A DNA stretch of 44,822 nucleotides. It comes from Mesorhizobium plurifarium. Lineage in GTDB: Bacteria > Pseudomonadota > Alphaproteobacteria > Rhizobiales > Rhizobiaceae. Below are positions 1 to 12,580 of the stretch, piece after piece (the first letter of the stretch is position 1; the number at the start of each line of letters is the position of its first letter). A program made the position numbers and the translations under genes. Where the stretch lies: the NCBI GenBank assembly GCA_000824785.1, contig CCNB01000006.1, positions 366,780-411,601 of the forward strand, written 5' to 3'. Below the pieces are notes generated by a model. That model was not told the DNA's origin, did not search any database, and saw nothing but the letters and a program-made list of their open reading frames with translations.

Positions 1-102
1 CGCGCAGCGCCGAGACGGATGAGGGGTGCTCCAGCGGAGTGAGACGCCAAAAACATCCAAGGAATTTAAGCACTTATGTCCTAGAGGTCGCGATCCTTCC
101 AC

Positions 103-157
103 CCCCCTCATCCGGCCGAGCTTTGCTCGTCCACCTTCTCCCACAAGGGGAGAAGGG
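103..157. repeat. Intergenic palindromic repeat, family B
   Basis: A CCCCTCATCCGG-type core is followed by an imperfect CTTCTCCC...GGGAGAAG hairpin. The same unit recurs, whole or in part, near 4041-4098, 4188-4250, 9621-9644, 14242-14264, 30805-30930, 43956-43970 and 44782-44822. It lies directly downstream of the parC stop codon and could act as a weak terminator. Only the recurrence within this window is observed; that it is a genome-wide Mesorhizobium repeat is from memory. Confidence 0.75.
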
Positions 158-166
158 AAGGCGGCG

Positions 167-2422
<2,256 letters not shown>

Positions 2423-2838
2423 GGATTTGGACTAGCCGAGCGGGTGATTCGCGGCAAGCGCCACGTGAACATCGGCGCATTTCGCCGCTGCCCATAAGCG
2501 CAACTGGCGATGTGAAGGATTTCACGGAAGCGGCGCCGCGGCAGCTGCAATTTGCCGCCGATCTGCAACAGGCTGTGGCGGCTTCATCGCGCCGGCCAAC
2601 ATCAATCCGTTACATGCGGCCGCTATCTGGCATGCAACGCGCTGGCGCAAGGGGCCGCGGCCTTCATGACAAATTCACCGCATCGGACAATGGCTGCCGA
2701 CCGGCGTTTGCTTTTCATCGCCATTTTCGACAAATGTGCCGGGAAATGCCTTTTTCCCGTCCCGTTCGTCACGGAATGGTGATGAAGCAGGTTTTCAAAC
2801 AAATTTCTTCATAGCCAAATCAGGACAGGGAACTCGCC
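2423..2838. other. 416-base spacer between parC and a divergent secreted-protein gene
   Basis: The spacer must hold the promoters of parC (minus) and of the gene at 2839 (plus), but I see no convincing -35/-10 pair. A short perfect stem, GGGAAA/TTTCCC with a 6-base loop, sits at 2741-2758. A good Shine-Dalgarno-like run (AGGACAGGGA) precedes the ATG at 2839. No reading frame inside looks like a gene. Confidence 0.5.
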
Positions 2839-4029
2839 ATGACAATCCAACGCTCGACGCTCAAGAAACTGGCCTTTTCGACCTTTCTGCTGACGCTGCC
2901 GCTCAATGCGGCCTTCGCCGCCGATCCGGCGGTGGCCGAACGGATCAAGGCAGCCCTTGCCGCCCAGGGCGTCGACATTTCCTGGACCGGCGTCTCCGGC
3001 GACGATTCGAACGCCACGCTGCAGGGCGTTTCCATCAAGCCGGCGGCCGAGAAGGACGCGTTGCCCATCGGCGACGTCAAGCTGGAAGGGGTCAGCGAAG
3101 CCAATGGCGGCTATGAGATCGCCACCGTGTCGACCTCGCCTTTCGAACACAGCAAGGACGGCGTGACGCTCAACCTCAGCCCGGTGGTCATCCACGGCAT
3201 GAAGGTCCCGGCCGAGGGCGGCACCGATCCGCTGGGCTCGCTGATGATGTACAAGTCGGCGGAACTCTCCAACATGACGGTCAAGGTCGGCGACAAGACG
3301 GCGTTCGCGATGGACGGGCTTGCCGTCCAGATCACCCCGCCGGCCGACGGCAAGGCGATGGACTTTACCGCCAACACCGAAAAATTCACCGCCGACCTGT
3401 CGCTGGTCGATGACCCCAAGTCGAAGGAAGCCATCGAGGCGCTGGGCTACCAGAACATCTCCGGCAACATCGCGATGGCCGGCACCTGGCAGCCGAGCGA
3501 TGGCAAGATGGAATTGTCGAAATATGACATCTCGGTCGAGAATGCCGGCACGCTCGGCATGACCTTCAATCTCGGCGGCTACACGGTCGACTTCATCAAG
3601 TCGATGCAGGCCATGCAGAAGCAGCTCGCCTCGCAGCCTGAAGGCGCCGACAAATCGGCGCAGGGCATGGCCATGCTCGGGCTGATGCAGCAGCTTTCCT
3701 TCAACGGCGCCTCGATCCGCTACCAGGACGCTTCGCTGACCGGCAAGGTGCTCGACTATGTCGGCAAACAGCAGGGCATGTCGGGCAAGGACGTCGCCAA
3801 CCAGGCCAAGGCGATCGTGCCGTTCGGCATGGCGCAGCTCAACAATCCGGAGCTGACGGCGGAGGTTTCCACAGCAGTCAACACCTTCCTCGACAATCCG
3901 AAGAGCCTGGAAATCTCGGCCGAGCCACCGTCGTCGGTGCCGTTCGCGCTGATCATGGCCGGCGCGATGTCCAACCCGCTCGACCTGCCGAAGACACTGG
4001 GCGTCAAGGTCAAGGCAAACCAGGACTGA
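2839..4029 (+). CDS. Secreted or periplasmic protein of unknown function
   Basis: I do not recognise a named family. The first 27 residues form a clear Sec signal peptide: a basic start (MTIQRSTLKK), a hydrophobic core, and cleavage likely after AFA. The mature part of about 370 residues has no further membrane helix. It is rich in short beta-type segments with repeated 'G-V-T-L/N-L' patterns and has a helical stretch near residues 250-280 (FIKSMQAMQKQL), which suggests an elongated beta-rich periplasmic protein. That fold is inference. The ATG is supported by an AGGACAGGGA ribosome site. The gene is monocistronic: parC is divergent and aspS converges from the other side behind an inverted-repeat pair. 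Related proteins are probably limited to Hyphomicrobiales, but I could not test that. Confidence 0.8.
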   Translation: MTIQRSTLKKLAFSTFLLTLPLNAAFAADPAVAERIKAALAAQGVDISWTGVSGDDSNATLQGVSIKPAAEKDALPIGDVKLEGVSEANGGYEIATVSTSPFEHSKDGVTLNLSPVVIHGMKVPAEGGTDPLGSLMMYKSAELSNMTVKVGDKTAFAMDGLAVQITPPADGKAMDFTANTEKFTADLSLVDDPKSKEAIEALGYQNISGNIAMAGTWQPSDGKMELSKYDISVENAGTLGMTFNLGGYTVDFIKSMQAMQKQLASQPEGADKSAQGMAMLGLMQQLSFNGASIRYQDASLTGKVLDYVGKQQGMSGKDVANQAKAIVPFGMAQLNNPELTAEVSTAVNTFLDNPKSLEISAEPPSSVPFALIMAGAMSNPLDLPKTLGVKVKANQD

Positions 4030-4040
4030 TCGGCTTAGCT

Positions 4041-4250
4041 GCCTTCTCCCCGTCACTATACGGGGAGAAGGTGCCGGCAGGCGGATGAGGGGCAGCGCCG
4101 ACGCTTGCGAATATCAAATTCGATGCTGAACCGATTGCCTTTCAGAGGGCCTCAGCTCCTACGGCCGCTCGCAAATAGCCAAGGTCCGCGCTGCCCCTCA
4201 TTGTCCTGCCGGACATTTCTCCCCGTTTAGTGACGGGGAGAAAGGGGCAG
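4041..4250. repeat. Pair of inverted family-B palindromic repeats
   Basis: Two copies face each other. The left copy (4041-4098) is a CTTCTCCCCGT...ACGGGGAGAAG hairpin followed by GCCGGCAGGCGGATGAGG. The right copy (4188-4250) is the same unit reversed. About 90 bases of unique sequence separate them. The element fills the gap between two convergent genes (2839-4029 plus, aspS minus), where either hairpin could end transcription, although neither has a T-tract. Confidence 0.8.
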
Positions 4251-4261
4251 TTGCCCCGCTG

Positions 4262-6055
<1,794 letters not shown>

Positions 6056-6166
6056 GGGTAAAGTCCGGAAAATTGCGGGCATCTGCCCGGCTCGAAAATT
6101 GGCGCGAAAAGCGCATGAGAGGCCGGCTTTGTCAAGGCAAGCGGTCACACAGGCGCGCTTCGGTCG

Positions 6167-6925
6167 TCAGGCAAAGTGGATTTGCGCGCCCCGGCTTTGG
6201 AAATCGGCGAGCGTGGCGGCAGGCGCGGTCTTTTCCACCACGAGATGGCGGATCGCGTCCGTCCCCGCCACGCGATAGGGCGCCGCTGTCGCGAGCTTGT
6301 CGTTGGTGACGGCAATGACTATGCCGGCGCTGTTTTTGACCATGGCGCGCTTGACCTCGGCTTCGGCCGAATCGAAGGCGGTAACGCCGCGCGCGACATC
6401 CAGCCCGCAGGAGCCCAGAAAGAACAGATCCGCGTCGAGCTGCGCCACGGCGGCAAGCGTGTCGGCGCCCACGCAGGTGCCGAGATCGGGCACATAGCGG
6501 CCCCCGAGCACAATCAGTTCGACCAAACGACGATCGGCCAGCGCCGAGGCGACGCCCAGCGAATTGGTGGCAATGGTCAAATCCATGTCGCGCGGGATCG
6601 CCCTGGCGATCGCCTCATTTGTCGTGCCGCCATCGATGAACAGCGACTGCCCCGCCACAAGAAGCCCAACCGCCGCTTTCGCAAGGCGTGCCTTCTCCTC
6701 GACCGCATGACCGCTGCGCTGGCCGACGCTCGCCGCGGCAAAGGGCGCCGAAGCGATCGCGCCGCCATAGACGCGGCGCAATTGCCCGGCTTTCGCCAGC
6801 TCGCGCAGATCGCGGCGCACCGTGTCTTCCGACACGCCGAAACGGCTGGCCAGCTCACCAGCCAGCACCTTTCCATCCGCCGCCAACTGGTCCCGAATAA
6901 GTTGATGCCGTTCTTCGGTGAGCAT
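6167..6925 (-). CDS. DeoR/GlpR-family sugar-phosphate-responsive regulator
   Basis: Transcriptional repressor of the DeoR family, 252 residues, the usual size. The N-terminal winged helix-turn-helix (about 5-57) contains the family signature with recognition helix SEDTVRRDLREL and ends in GGA. The C-terminal DeoRC sensor domain (about 75-235) has the ISOCOT-type fold, in which family members bind phosphorylated sugars; FIDGGTTNEAIAR is the usual loop. The gene is divergent from an MFS permease with about 115 bases between them, so it most likely controls that permease. The spacer has a candidate operator. The effector is unknown. Confidence 0.9.
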   Translation of the reverse strand: MLTEERHQLIRDQLAADGKVLAGELASRFGVSEDTVRRDLRELAKAGQLRRVYGGAIASAPFAAASVGQRSGHAVEEKARLAKAAVGLLVAGQSLFIDGGTTNEAIARAIPRDMDLTIATNSLGVASALADRRLVELIVLGGRYVPDLGTCVGADTLAAVAQLDADLFFLGSCGLDVARGVTAFDSAEAEVKRAMVKNSAGIVIAVTNDKLATAAPYRVAGTDAIRHLVVEKTAPAATLADFQSRGAQIHFA

Positions 6926-6940
6926 GCATGATCCTATTTA

Positions 6941-6979
6941 TTTGTGCATATTCTTGCATGTTTTGCCTGTTCATGCAAG
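6941..6979. promoter_or_regulatory. Candidate DeoR operator in the divergent spacer
   Basis: A perfect 8-base inverted repeat, CTTGCATG (6953-6960) and CATGCAAG (6972-6979), is separated by 11 bases. A related TGTGCATA half-site lies just before it, about one helical turn away, and GCATGCAT overlaps the regulator start codon at 6922-6929. DeoR-family proteins often bind repeated short half-sites between divergent promoters. The repeats are seen; the binding is inferred. Confidence 0.55.
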
Positions 6980-7041
6980 AAACGGAGTCGTGAGCGAGCC
7001 TAAGCGTTCGCCCACCATATCTCCTTGTTGGATTGTCCGTG

Positions 7042-8268
7042 ATGACCCTTGGCCTGAAACTCGCCCCTCAGCATCGCGTCTATGCCGGCTTTGCGATCTA
7101 TTCCTTTGCCATGGGCAACATCTTCCCGCGCCTGCCCGACATCAAGCGAGCCATGGGGATCGAGGACGGCACGCTCGGGCTCGCCCTGATCGGCACGCCG
7201 ATCGGCACACTGGTCGCGCTGACGCTGGCGACGCCGATCCTGGAGCGCGTCGGCTTTCGCCGCGCGCTGCTTTGGCTGGTACCGCTGCTTGCGCTTGCCT
7301 ATTCCATTGCGGTGCATGCACCGGGCCCGGCGTCTCTGTTCCTGATGCTGCTTCCGGTCGGACTGATGATCGGCAGCATCGAGATCATCTTGAATGTCGA
7401 GGCCGACAGGACCGAGTTCCTGCTGAAGCGACGCATCATGAACCGGGCGCATTCGTTCTGGAGCATCGGCTTTTTCGGCGCCGGGCTGTTCGGCGGCGCG
7501 CTGGCGCATCTCGGGCTGTCGCCGCAACTGCATCTGGCGCTGGTGGCGCCGATGGTAGCCGTTGCCATGGCGCTGTTTCTCGGCGGCTTCCAACCGGCGC
7601 CTGCGCGTTTCGCCGCGACCGGCGACAAGGCGCCGGTGTTCGCCCGGCCGACGCTGCCGATCCTCATCCTCGTCGCGGTGACGCTGTCGGCAATGCTGAT
7701 GGAAGGCGCAAGCATGGACTGGTCGGCGATCTATATGCGCACCGTATTCGACTCCGGTCCGTTCGTTGCCGGCATCACCGTGGCGCTGTTCGCCTTCTCG
7801 CAGGCGACGACGCGGTTCTTCGCCGACAGCTTCGTCGACCGCCACTCGCCGAGCGGCGTGGCGCGCGTGCTGTTGGCGATGATGATGGTCGGCGTCTTCA
7901 TCGTCTTCTTCTCGCCCCTGCCCTTCGTCTCGATGCTGGGCTTCGCGCTTCTGGGCATCGGCAGCAGCGCCATCTTCCCGCTGGCGATCTCGGCGGCGGC
8001 TCAGCGCACCGACCGTCCCGCGGCGATCAATGTGGCGGCGCTGTCGCAGATCTCCTTCGTCGCCTTCCTGCTTGGGCCGCCGCTGCTCGGCTTCGTGTCG
8101 GACCATTGGGGCATACGCTCGGCCTATGGCATCGGCATACCGTTAATCGCGCTCAGCCTGGCGGCCGCGAGCGCGCTTGGCCGTCGGCCATCCTCGAACG
8201 CTGTAACGGACGGAATCGGATCCGGCGCGACAGGAGAGCGAGCACCGGCGCGCGCCTACGAGGCATGA
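7042..8268 (+). CDS. MFS transporter, YbjJ/fucose-permease-like
   Basis: Major facilitator with about 12 membrane helices over 408 residues and no signal peptide. It begins with a helix carrying MGNIFPRLPDI and has the family's DIKRAMGIEDGTLGLALIG first loop, resembling YbjJ and other sugar-type MFS proteins rather than drug exporters. NRAHSFWSIGFFGAGLFGG is a conserved central-helix pattern of this subgroup. Candidate starts are TTG 7033, GTG 7039 and ATG 7042; I chose ATG 7042 because a GGA ribosome-site remnant lies about 9 bases upstream. The gene is divergent from a DeoR-family gene, which suggests a sugar or sugar-derivative substrate, but the substrate cannot be read from sequence. A 7-base stem (8343-8349/8357-8363) follows the gene. 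Confidence 0.85.
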   Translation: MTLGLKLAPQHRVYAGFAIYSFAMGNIFPRLPDIKRAMGIEDGTLGLALIGTPIGTLVALTLATPILERVGFRRALLWLVPLLALAYSIAVHAPGPASLFLMLLPVGLMIGSIEIILNVEADRTEFLLKRRIMNRAHSFWSIGFFGAGLFGGALAHLGLSPQLHLALVAPMVAVAMALFLGGFQPAPARFAATGDKAPVFARPTLPILILVAVTLSAMLMEGASMDWSAIYMRTVFDSGPFVAGITVALFAFSQATTRFFADSFVDRHSPSGVARVLLAMMMVGVFIVFFSPLPFVSMLGFALLGIGSSAIFPLAISAAAQRTDRPAAINVAALSQISFVAFLLGPPLLGFVSDHWGIRSAYGIGIPLIALSLAAASALGRRPSSNAVTDGIGSGATGERAPARAYEA

Positions 8269-8464
8269 GCGGCTCGCCCGGCAACGCCGCCTAGCGGAGC
8301 GGGCCGCTGCGACTTGCGCGACATCGCAGCTTGGCGCACAGGCACGCGACGCGATTTCGCGTGGGAGAACCCGGCGATCGGCCACCGCTTACGTTGCGGC
8401 GGCTTGACGAAAGCGCGCGCGGCTGAAATTGAAAGAGGCCTAATACTGTGCCAAAAGCGATTTG

Positions 8465-9616
8465 ATGCGCGTCATCACGACACAAGAAGAACTCGAGAGC
8501 GTTGTCGCGGCGTTCGAAAAGTCGGAATTCGTTACCGTCGATACCGAATTCATCCGCGAGACGACCTTCTGGCCGATCCTCTGCCTGATCCAGATCGCCG
8601 CGCCTGGGATCGAGGCGCTTATCGATCCGTTGGCGCCCGGCATCGACCTGAAGCCGTTTTTCCGGCTCATGGCCAATGAAGCGGTGCTGAAGGTCTTCCA
8701 CGCGGCGCGCCAGGACATCGAAATCATCGTCCATCTCGGCGATCTGGTGCCGCATCCGGTGTTCGACACGCAGGTGGCGGCCATGGTCTGCGGCTTCGGC
8801 GACAGCGTTTCCTACGACCAGCTCGTGCAGAAGGTCACCGGAGCCCGGCTGGACAAGTCCTCGCGTTTCACCGACTGGCGGCACCGGCCGCTCTCCGACA
8901 AGCAGCTCGAATACGCGCTTGCCGACGTCACCCATCTGATCAAGGTCTTCCAGCATCTCAGCGCCGAGCTGAAACGCGAGGATCGCGCGCACTGGCTGAA
9001 GGAGGAGATGGATATCCTCACCTCGCGCGAGACCTACGATCCGCACCCCGAGGACGCCTGGAAGCGGCTGAAGATGCGGCTGCGCAAGCCGCAGGAGCTG
9101 GCGATCGTGCAGGCGGTGGCCGCCTGGCGCGAGCGTGAGGCGCGCGAGCGCGACGTGCCGCGCGGCCGCGTGCTCAAGGACGATGCCATCTACGAGATCG
9201 CGCAGCAGGCTCCGCGCGACGCGACAGCGCTCGGCAAGCTGCGCACCACGCCGAAAGGCTGGGAACGCTCCGCTACGGCAACCGCCCTGCTCGGCGCGGT
9301 CAACGCCGCCCTTGCCTTGCCCAAGGACGCGATGCCTAAACTGCCGAAAAGCGTGCAGCCGCCGGAGGGATCGAGCGCGGCGGCGGAACTGCTCAAAGTG
9401 CTGCTCAGGATCGTCGCCGAAAAGGAAGGCGTCGCCGCCAAGGTGCTGGCCTCCAGCGACGATATCGACCGCATAGCAGCCGAAGGCGACGAAGCCGACG
9501 TGGCGGCGCTGCAGGGCTGGCGGCGCGCCGTTTTCGGCGAGCAGGCGCTGAGGCTGGTGCGCGGCGAGATCGGCATCAAGTTCGACAAGCGCAGGATCGC
9601 GGTGTTCGACCTGTAG
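8465..9616 (+). CDS. rnd: Ribonuclease D
   Basis: 3'-to-5' exoribonuclease that trims tRNA precursors and other small RNAs. The 383 residues fit the family. The DEDDy catalytic residues are all visible: Asp26 and Glu28 in VDTEF, Asp84 in ARQDIE, and Tyr150 with Asp154 in YALADVTHL. An HRDC RNA-binding domain follows at about 205-285, then a second, more divergent HRDC-like region. The start is taken at ATG 8465; a TTG three bases upstream is possible. No clear ribosome site is visible. It is a single gene that converges on the MAPEG gene, with a hairpin between them. Confidence 0.95.
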   Translation: MRVITTQEELESVVAAFEKSEFVTVDTEFIRETTFWPILCLIQIAAPGIEALIDPLAPGIDLKPFFRLMANEAVLKVFHAARQDIEIIVHLGDLVPHPVFDTQVAAMVCGFGDSVSYDQLVQKVTGARLDKSSRFTDWRHRPLSDKQLEYALADVTHLIKVFQHLSAELKREDRAHWLKEEMDILTSRETYDPHPEDAWKRLKMRLRKPQELAIVQAVAAWREREARERDVPRGRVLKDDAIYEIAQQAPRDATALGKLRTTPKGWERSATATALLGAVNAALALPKDAMPKLPKSVQPPEGSSAAAELLKVLLRIVAEKEGVAAKVLASSDDIDRIAAEGDEADVAALQGWRRAVFGEQALRLVRGEIGIKFDKRRIAVFDL

Positions 9617-9620
9617 CCTC

Positions 9621-9644
9621 TCCTTCTCCCCTTGCGGGAGAAGG
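9621..9644. repeat. Family-B hairpin between convergent genes
   Basis: CCTTCTCCC and GGGAGAAGG form a 9-base stem around a short CTTGC loop. The element is the hairpin part of the family-B repeat and sits between the rnd stop codon and the convergent MAPEG stop. It could serve as a bidirectional terminator, although it has no T-tract. Confidence 0.65.
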
Positions 9645-9655
9645 CAGAGCCTCCC

Positions 9656-10075
9656 TCACACCGCCCCCAGCAAGTGCAGCGCGAACCAGATCCAGGCGAC
9701 GAAAAGTATGCCGGCGCCGAGGAAAAAGGCGCGGCTGCGGTGCAGCACATAGTTTCTGTCGAGATGCACCCAGGCGTGAACATAGCGTGAGACTATGAAG
9801 AGCCACATCAGCGCCAGCGTCAGATAGTTCACGCCATTGGTAACGAACAGCGCCAGGCACAGAACGTGGAACAGAACCGGCAGTTCGAACTGGTTGATCA
9901 GGTTGTTGGCGACAGTGACGCTCGAGGCCGGCTCGGTCGAGCGAACCTTGTACTGGCTAACCCTGGCCTCGCCCGACTTCACGGCGAGATAGCGCCGCTT
10001 CAGCATCACCAGATAGACGATATAGACCAGGAACACATGCGCCAGCATCGGCCAGAAGATGGCGGTCTGGCGCAT
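9656..10075 (-). CDS. MAPEG-family membrane protein
   Basis: A 139-residue integral membrane protein with four helices (about 4-24, 63-82, 84-101 and 115-136), the size and layout of MAPEG proteins, the family of microsomal glutathione transferase and leukotriene C4 synthase. ANNLINQFELPVLFHVLC matches the conserved second-helix segment (the N-x-x-E-x-P-V/I pattern) and SRYVHAWVH the third-helix end. Bacterial members of this subgroup have no established substrate. The ATG has a GAGGGAGA ribosome site. It is the last gene of a minus-strand run, 7 bases after the preceding gene, downstream of guaB. Confidence 0.88.
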   Translation of the reverse strand: MRQTAIFWPMLAHVFLVYIVYLVMLKRRYLAVKSGEARVSQYKVRSTEPASSVTVANNLINQFELPVLFHVLCLALFVTNGVNYLTLALMWLFIVSRYVHAWVHLDRNYVLHRSRAFFLGAGILFVAWIWFALHLLGAV

Positions 10076-10082
10076 TTCTCCC

Positions 10083-10727
10083 TCAGCGCCGCCGCTGCCC
10101 GGCCAGCGCGAAGACCGCGATGACGAAGACCGGGATCGCCAGCAGCGCGAATTTGGTGACGGTCAGCGAAGAGGCGAAGGCCAGCGAATCGGGATTGGCC
10201 AGTTGGAAATCGGAGAGCAGCCGGGCCAAGGCAAGATTCTGGGCATAGTCGGCGGCCGTATAGGGCAGCACCAGCACGAGCGCGAACAGGGCCTGCACCT
10301 GCGCCGGCATGGCGCGGAACGTGCTGAGCCGCCGCCCGAAGGCAAGGATGAGGCTGACCAGCGTCAGCGACAGCAGCGCCGGGAACAAGAGATCGAAGGT
10401 AAGATAATGCCAGACGATGATGATCTCGCCGCCGCGGCGGCCGAGCGCGGTGAGCCAGGCCATGCCTTCGTCAGGCGTGAAGCCAGCGACGCGCATGTCG
10501 AGCGAGAACAGGCCGCCGCTCAAGCGCTGGAAATAGAGAAACTCCAGCGCCGTCATGGCGAGGAAAAGCGCAATCGAAGCGATAGAGAGCGCCGCCGCGT
10601 GACGCGACAGCCGCAGCACCGCCGCGCTCAAATCACGCCACAGTCCCCGCTGGCGGTCGGACTGATCGGCCTCTCGATCAAAGTCCGCCCGGGTAATTTG
10701 GGCTTTCGCGGGTGATCGTGACGTCAT
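10083..10727 (-). CDS. Four-helix membrane protein of unknown function
   Basis: I do not recognise a family. The predicted 214 residues have a charged N-terminus of about 50 residues (many Arg/Asp) and four hydrophobic helices at about 55-78, 108-138, 146-168 and 185-207, ending in QRRR. It lies between guaB and the MAPEG gene on the same strand. The ATG at 10727 places its first 50 bases inside the 3' end of guaB in another frame. No good ribosome site precedes that ATG, so a non-ATG start just after the guaB stop is a serious alternative, and the N-terminal 16 residues are doubtful. Confidence 0.7.
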   Translation of the reverse strand: MTSRSPAKAQITRADFDREADQSDRQRGLWRDLSAAVLRLSRHAAALSIASIALFLAMTALEFLYFQRLSGGLFSLDMRVAGFTPDEGMAWLTALGRRGGEIIIVWHYLTFDLLFPALLSLTLVSLILAFGRRLSTFRAMPAQVQALFALVLVLPYTAADYAQNLALARLLSDFQLANPDSLAFASSLTVTKFALLAIPVFVIAVFALAGQRRR

Positions 10728-12180
10728 GGGCGTGGCTTTCACGAAGTCCGGCGTTGGATATGCGCACAAAGGTGGCGCGCTCGCGGAAATCCGCAAGGTC
10801 ACGTCCACCCACATAACCCATAGCTGCTTTCAGGCCGCCTGCAAGCTGGTGCAGCACGCCAGCCACAGGTCCTTTGTAGGGGACCTGTCCTTCAATGCCT
10901 TCCGGAACCAGTTTCAGGGTGTCGCGGACCTCGGCCTGGAAGTAGCGATCGGCCGAGCCGCGCGCCATGGCGCCGACCGAGCCCATGCCGCGGTAAGCCT
11001 TGAAGGAGCGCCCCTGGTGCAGATAGACCTCGCCCGGGCTCTCGTCAGTGCCGGCCAGCAGCGAGCCGATCATGGCGGCGCTTGCGCCGGCGGCGAGCGC
11101 CTTGGCGAGGTCGCCCGAATATTTGATGCCGCCATCGGCAATGACGCTCACGCCGGCCTTGCTGGCCGTCTCGACCGCCGACATGATCGCCGAAAGCTGC
11201 GGCACCCCGACGCCGGCGACGATTCGGGTCGTGCAGATCGAGCCCGGACCGATGCCGACCTTGACGGCGTCGGCGCCGGCATCGATCAGCGCCTGCGTGC
11301 CTGCGGCGGTGGCGACATTGCCGGCCAGGATGCGCACTGAATTGGAGAGCTTCTTTGCCCGCGCCACGGCCTCCAGCACACGCTGCGAATGGCCATGCGC
11401 GGTATCGATGACCAAAAGGTCGACGCCGGCATCGATCAGGCGCTCGGCGCGCTCGAAGCCGTCATCGCCGACGCTGGTGGCGGCGGCGGCGCGCAGCCGC
11501 CCCTGCGCGTCCTTGGTGGCGTGCGGGTTGAGCTGCGACTTCTCGATGTCCTTGACGGTGATCAGGCCGACGCAATTGCCGTTCCTGTCGACCACCACCA
11601 GCTTTTCGATGCGGTGCTTGTGCAGCAGGCGCTTGGCCTCGTCCTGGTCGACATTCTCCTTGACCGTGATCAGGTTCTCACGAGTCATCAGCTCGTAGAC
11701 CTTCTGCGACGGATCGGAAGCGAAGCGGACGTCGCGGTTGGTGAGGATGCCGACCAGGCGGCCGACGGTGTGGCCGCCGGTGCCGCCGTTCTCGACCACC
11801 GGAATGCCGGAAATGCCGTTTGTGCGCATCAGCGCCAGCGCGTCGGCGAGCGTGGCGTCAGGACCGATGGTGACAGGGTTCACCACCATGCCGGATTCGA
11901 ATTTCTTGACCTGCCGGACCTGCTCGGCCTGCTCTGCCGGGGTCAGGTTGCGGTGAATGACGCCGATGCCGCCGGCCTGCGCCATGGCGATCGCCAGCCG
12001 CGCCTCGGTGACGGTGTCCATGGCCGCCGACAGGATCGGCACGTTGAGATCGATATCGCCGGCAATGCGGGTGCGGATGTCGGTTTCGCCAGGCATCACC
12101 TCGGAATGGCCGGGCTGCAGGAGCACGTCGTCGAAGGTCAGCGCCAGCGCGCCGGTGGACGTTTCGATGATTTTTGACAT
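10678..12180 (-). CDS. guaB: Inosine-5'-monophosphate dehydrogenase
   Basis: Catalyses the NAD-dependent oxidation of IMP to XMP, the committed step to guanine nucleotides. The 500 residues form a TIM barrel with the catalytic Cys316 in [14 protein letters not shown] Bateman module of two CBS domains is inserted at about 100-215. VIDTAHGHS and [10 protein letters not shown] are further active-site segments, and the mobile flap follows near MGSVGAM. The start is ATG 12180, preceded by AAAAGGA; a longer frame back to 12273 would read through the leader hairpin and is rejected. Upstream lies a terminator-type hairpin with an alternative pairing partner (see 12206-12263), so expression may be set by attenuation. 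guaA is not in the window. Confidence 0.97.
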   Translation of the reverse strand: MSKIIETSTGALALTFDDVLLQPGHSEVMPGETDIRTRIAGDIDLNVPILSAAMDTVTEARLAIAMAQAGGIGVIHRNLTPAEQAEQVRQVKKFESGMVVNPVTIGPDATLADALALMRTNGISGIPVVENGGTGGHTVGRLVGILTNRDVRFASDPSQKVYELMTRENLITVKENVDQDEAKRLLHKHRIEKLVVVDRNGNCVGLITVKDIEKSQLNPHATKDAQGRLRAAAATSVGDDGFERAERLIDAGVDLLVIDTAHGHSQRVLEAVARAKKLSNSVRILAGNVATAAGTQALIDAGADAVKVGIGPGSICTTRIVAGVGVPQLSAIMSAVETASKAGVSVIADGGIKYSGDLAKALAAGASAAMIGSLLAGTDESPGEVYLHQGRSFKAYRGMGSVGAMARGSADRYFQAEVRDTLKLVPEGIEGQVPYKGPVAGVLHQLAGGLKAAMGYVGGRDLADFRERATFVRISNAGLRESHAHDVTITRESPNYPGGL

Positions 12181-12205
12181 GGCCAGTCCTTTTGAATGCG
12201 GAAAA

Positions 12206-12263
12206 GGCGCTGGGCCGATTGGCCAGCGCCGACTCTCATCTTCCCTTTCAGGATTGGCGCTGG
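12206..12263 (-). promoter_or_regulatory. Candidate transcription attenuator in the guaB leader
   Basis: Read on the minus strand, the leader contains segment 1 CCAGCGCC (12263-12256), segment 2 GGCGCTGG (12230-12223) and segment 3 CCAGCGCC (12213-12206). Segment 3 is followed at once by TTTT, and the guaB ATG is 25 bases further on. Segments 2 and 3 make an 8-base GC-rich terminator stem with a 9-base loop. Segments 1 and 2 make an equally perfect 8-base stem with a 25-base loop, and the two are mutually exclusive. This is the layout of an attenuator. The pairing is read directly from sequence; the regulatory function and the signal are inferred. Confidence 0.55.
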
Positions 12264-12343
12264 CTGGTAACACGTCCCGAGACGGAAGGAAAGCGGGTCG
12301 TTTGCGCGGGGGTTCAAGTTGCTATTCTACGCCCACTAGACCT

Positions 12344-12580
12344 TCATCCTTCGCCTTGGTAGGCGTTGTCGCGGGCCAAGTGGCCTGCGTTGACAATGGG
12401 CTGCCTTTCGAGCCGGGAAAGCAGCGCGGTACGCGAGCGGCTCTCAGGGGTAGCGGGAGGAACGATCCGCGCTATCGCGCGCCCTTGGCTCATCACAACA
12501 TAGCTGCGCCCGTTAAGGACTTCACGCAGTATTGTGGAGAACTTTCGTTTGACGTCACCCGCCGAAACAGCCTCATTCAT
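12344..12580 (-). CDS. Phd/YefM-family type II antitoxin, apparently orphaned
   Basis: A 78-residue protein with the classic Phd/YefM N-terminal fold, which dimerises and binds the operator DNA: an early AVSAGDVKRKFSTILREV helix, then SYVVMSQGRAIARIVP, where the strand SYVV-x-S-x-GRAIARI is the family signature. The C-terminal half (TPESRSRTALLSRLERQ) would be the toxin-neutralising arm. Its ATG overlaps the TGA of an upstream frame (ATGA). No intact toxin gene exists on either side: upstream is a short piece resembling the end of a PIN toxin, and downstream guaB begins after 160 bases. The family call is firm; the orphan status is inference from the neighbourhood. Confidence 0.85.
   Translation of the reverse strand: MNEAVSAGDVKRKFSTILREVLNGRSYVVMSQGRAIARIVPPATPESRSRTALLSRLERQPIVNAGHLARDNAYQGEG

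Noticed and set aside
12332..12347. ATG overlapping the antitoxin stop (ATGA), suggesting a toxin gene directly downstream
   Set aside because: The frame reads only three codons (Met-Lys-Val) and then TAG, and only about 160 bases remain before guaB, part of them the leader hairpins. The opening is toxin-like, but nothing further supports it.
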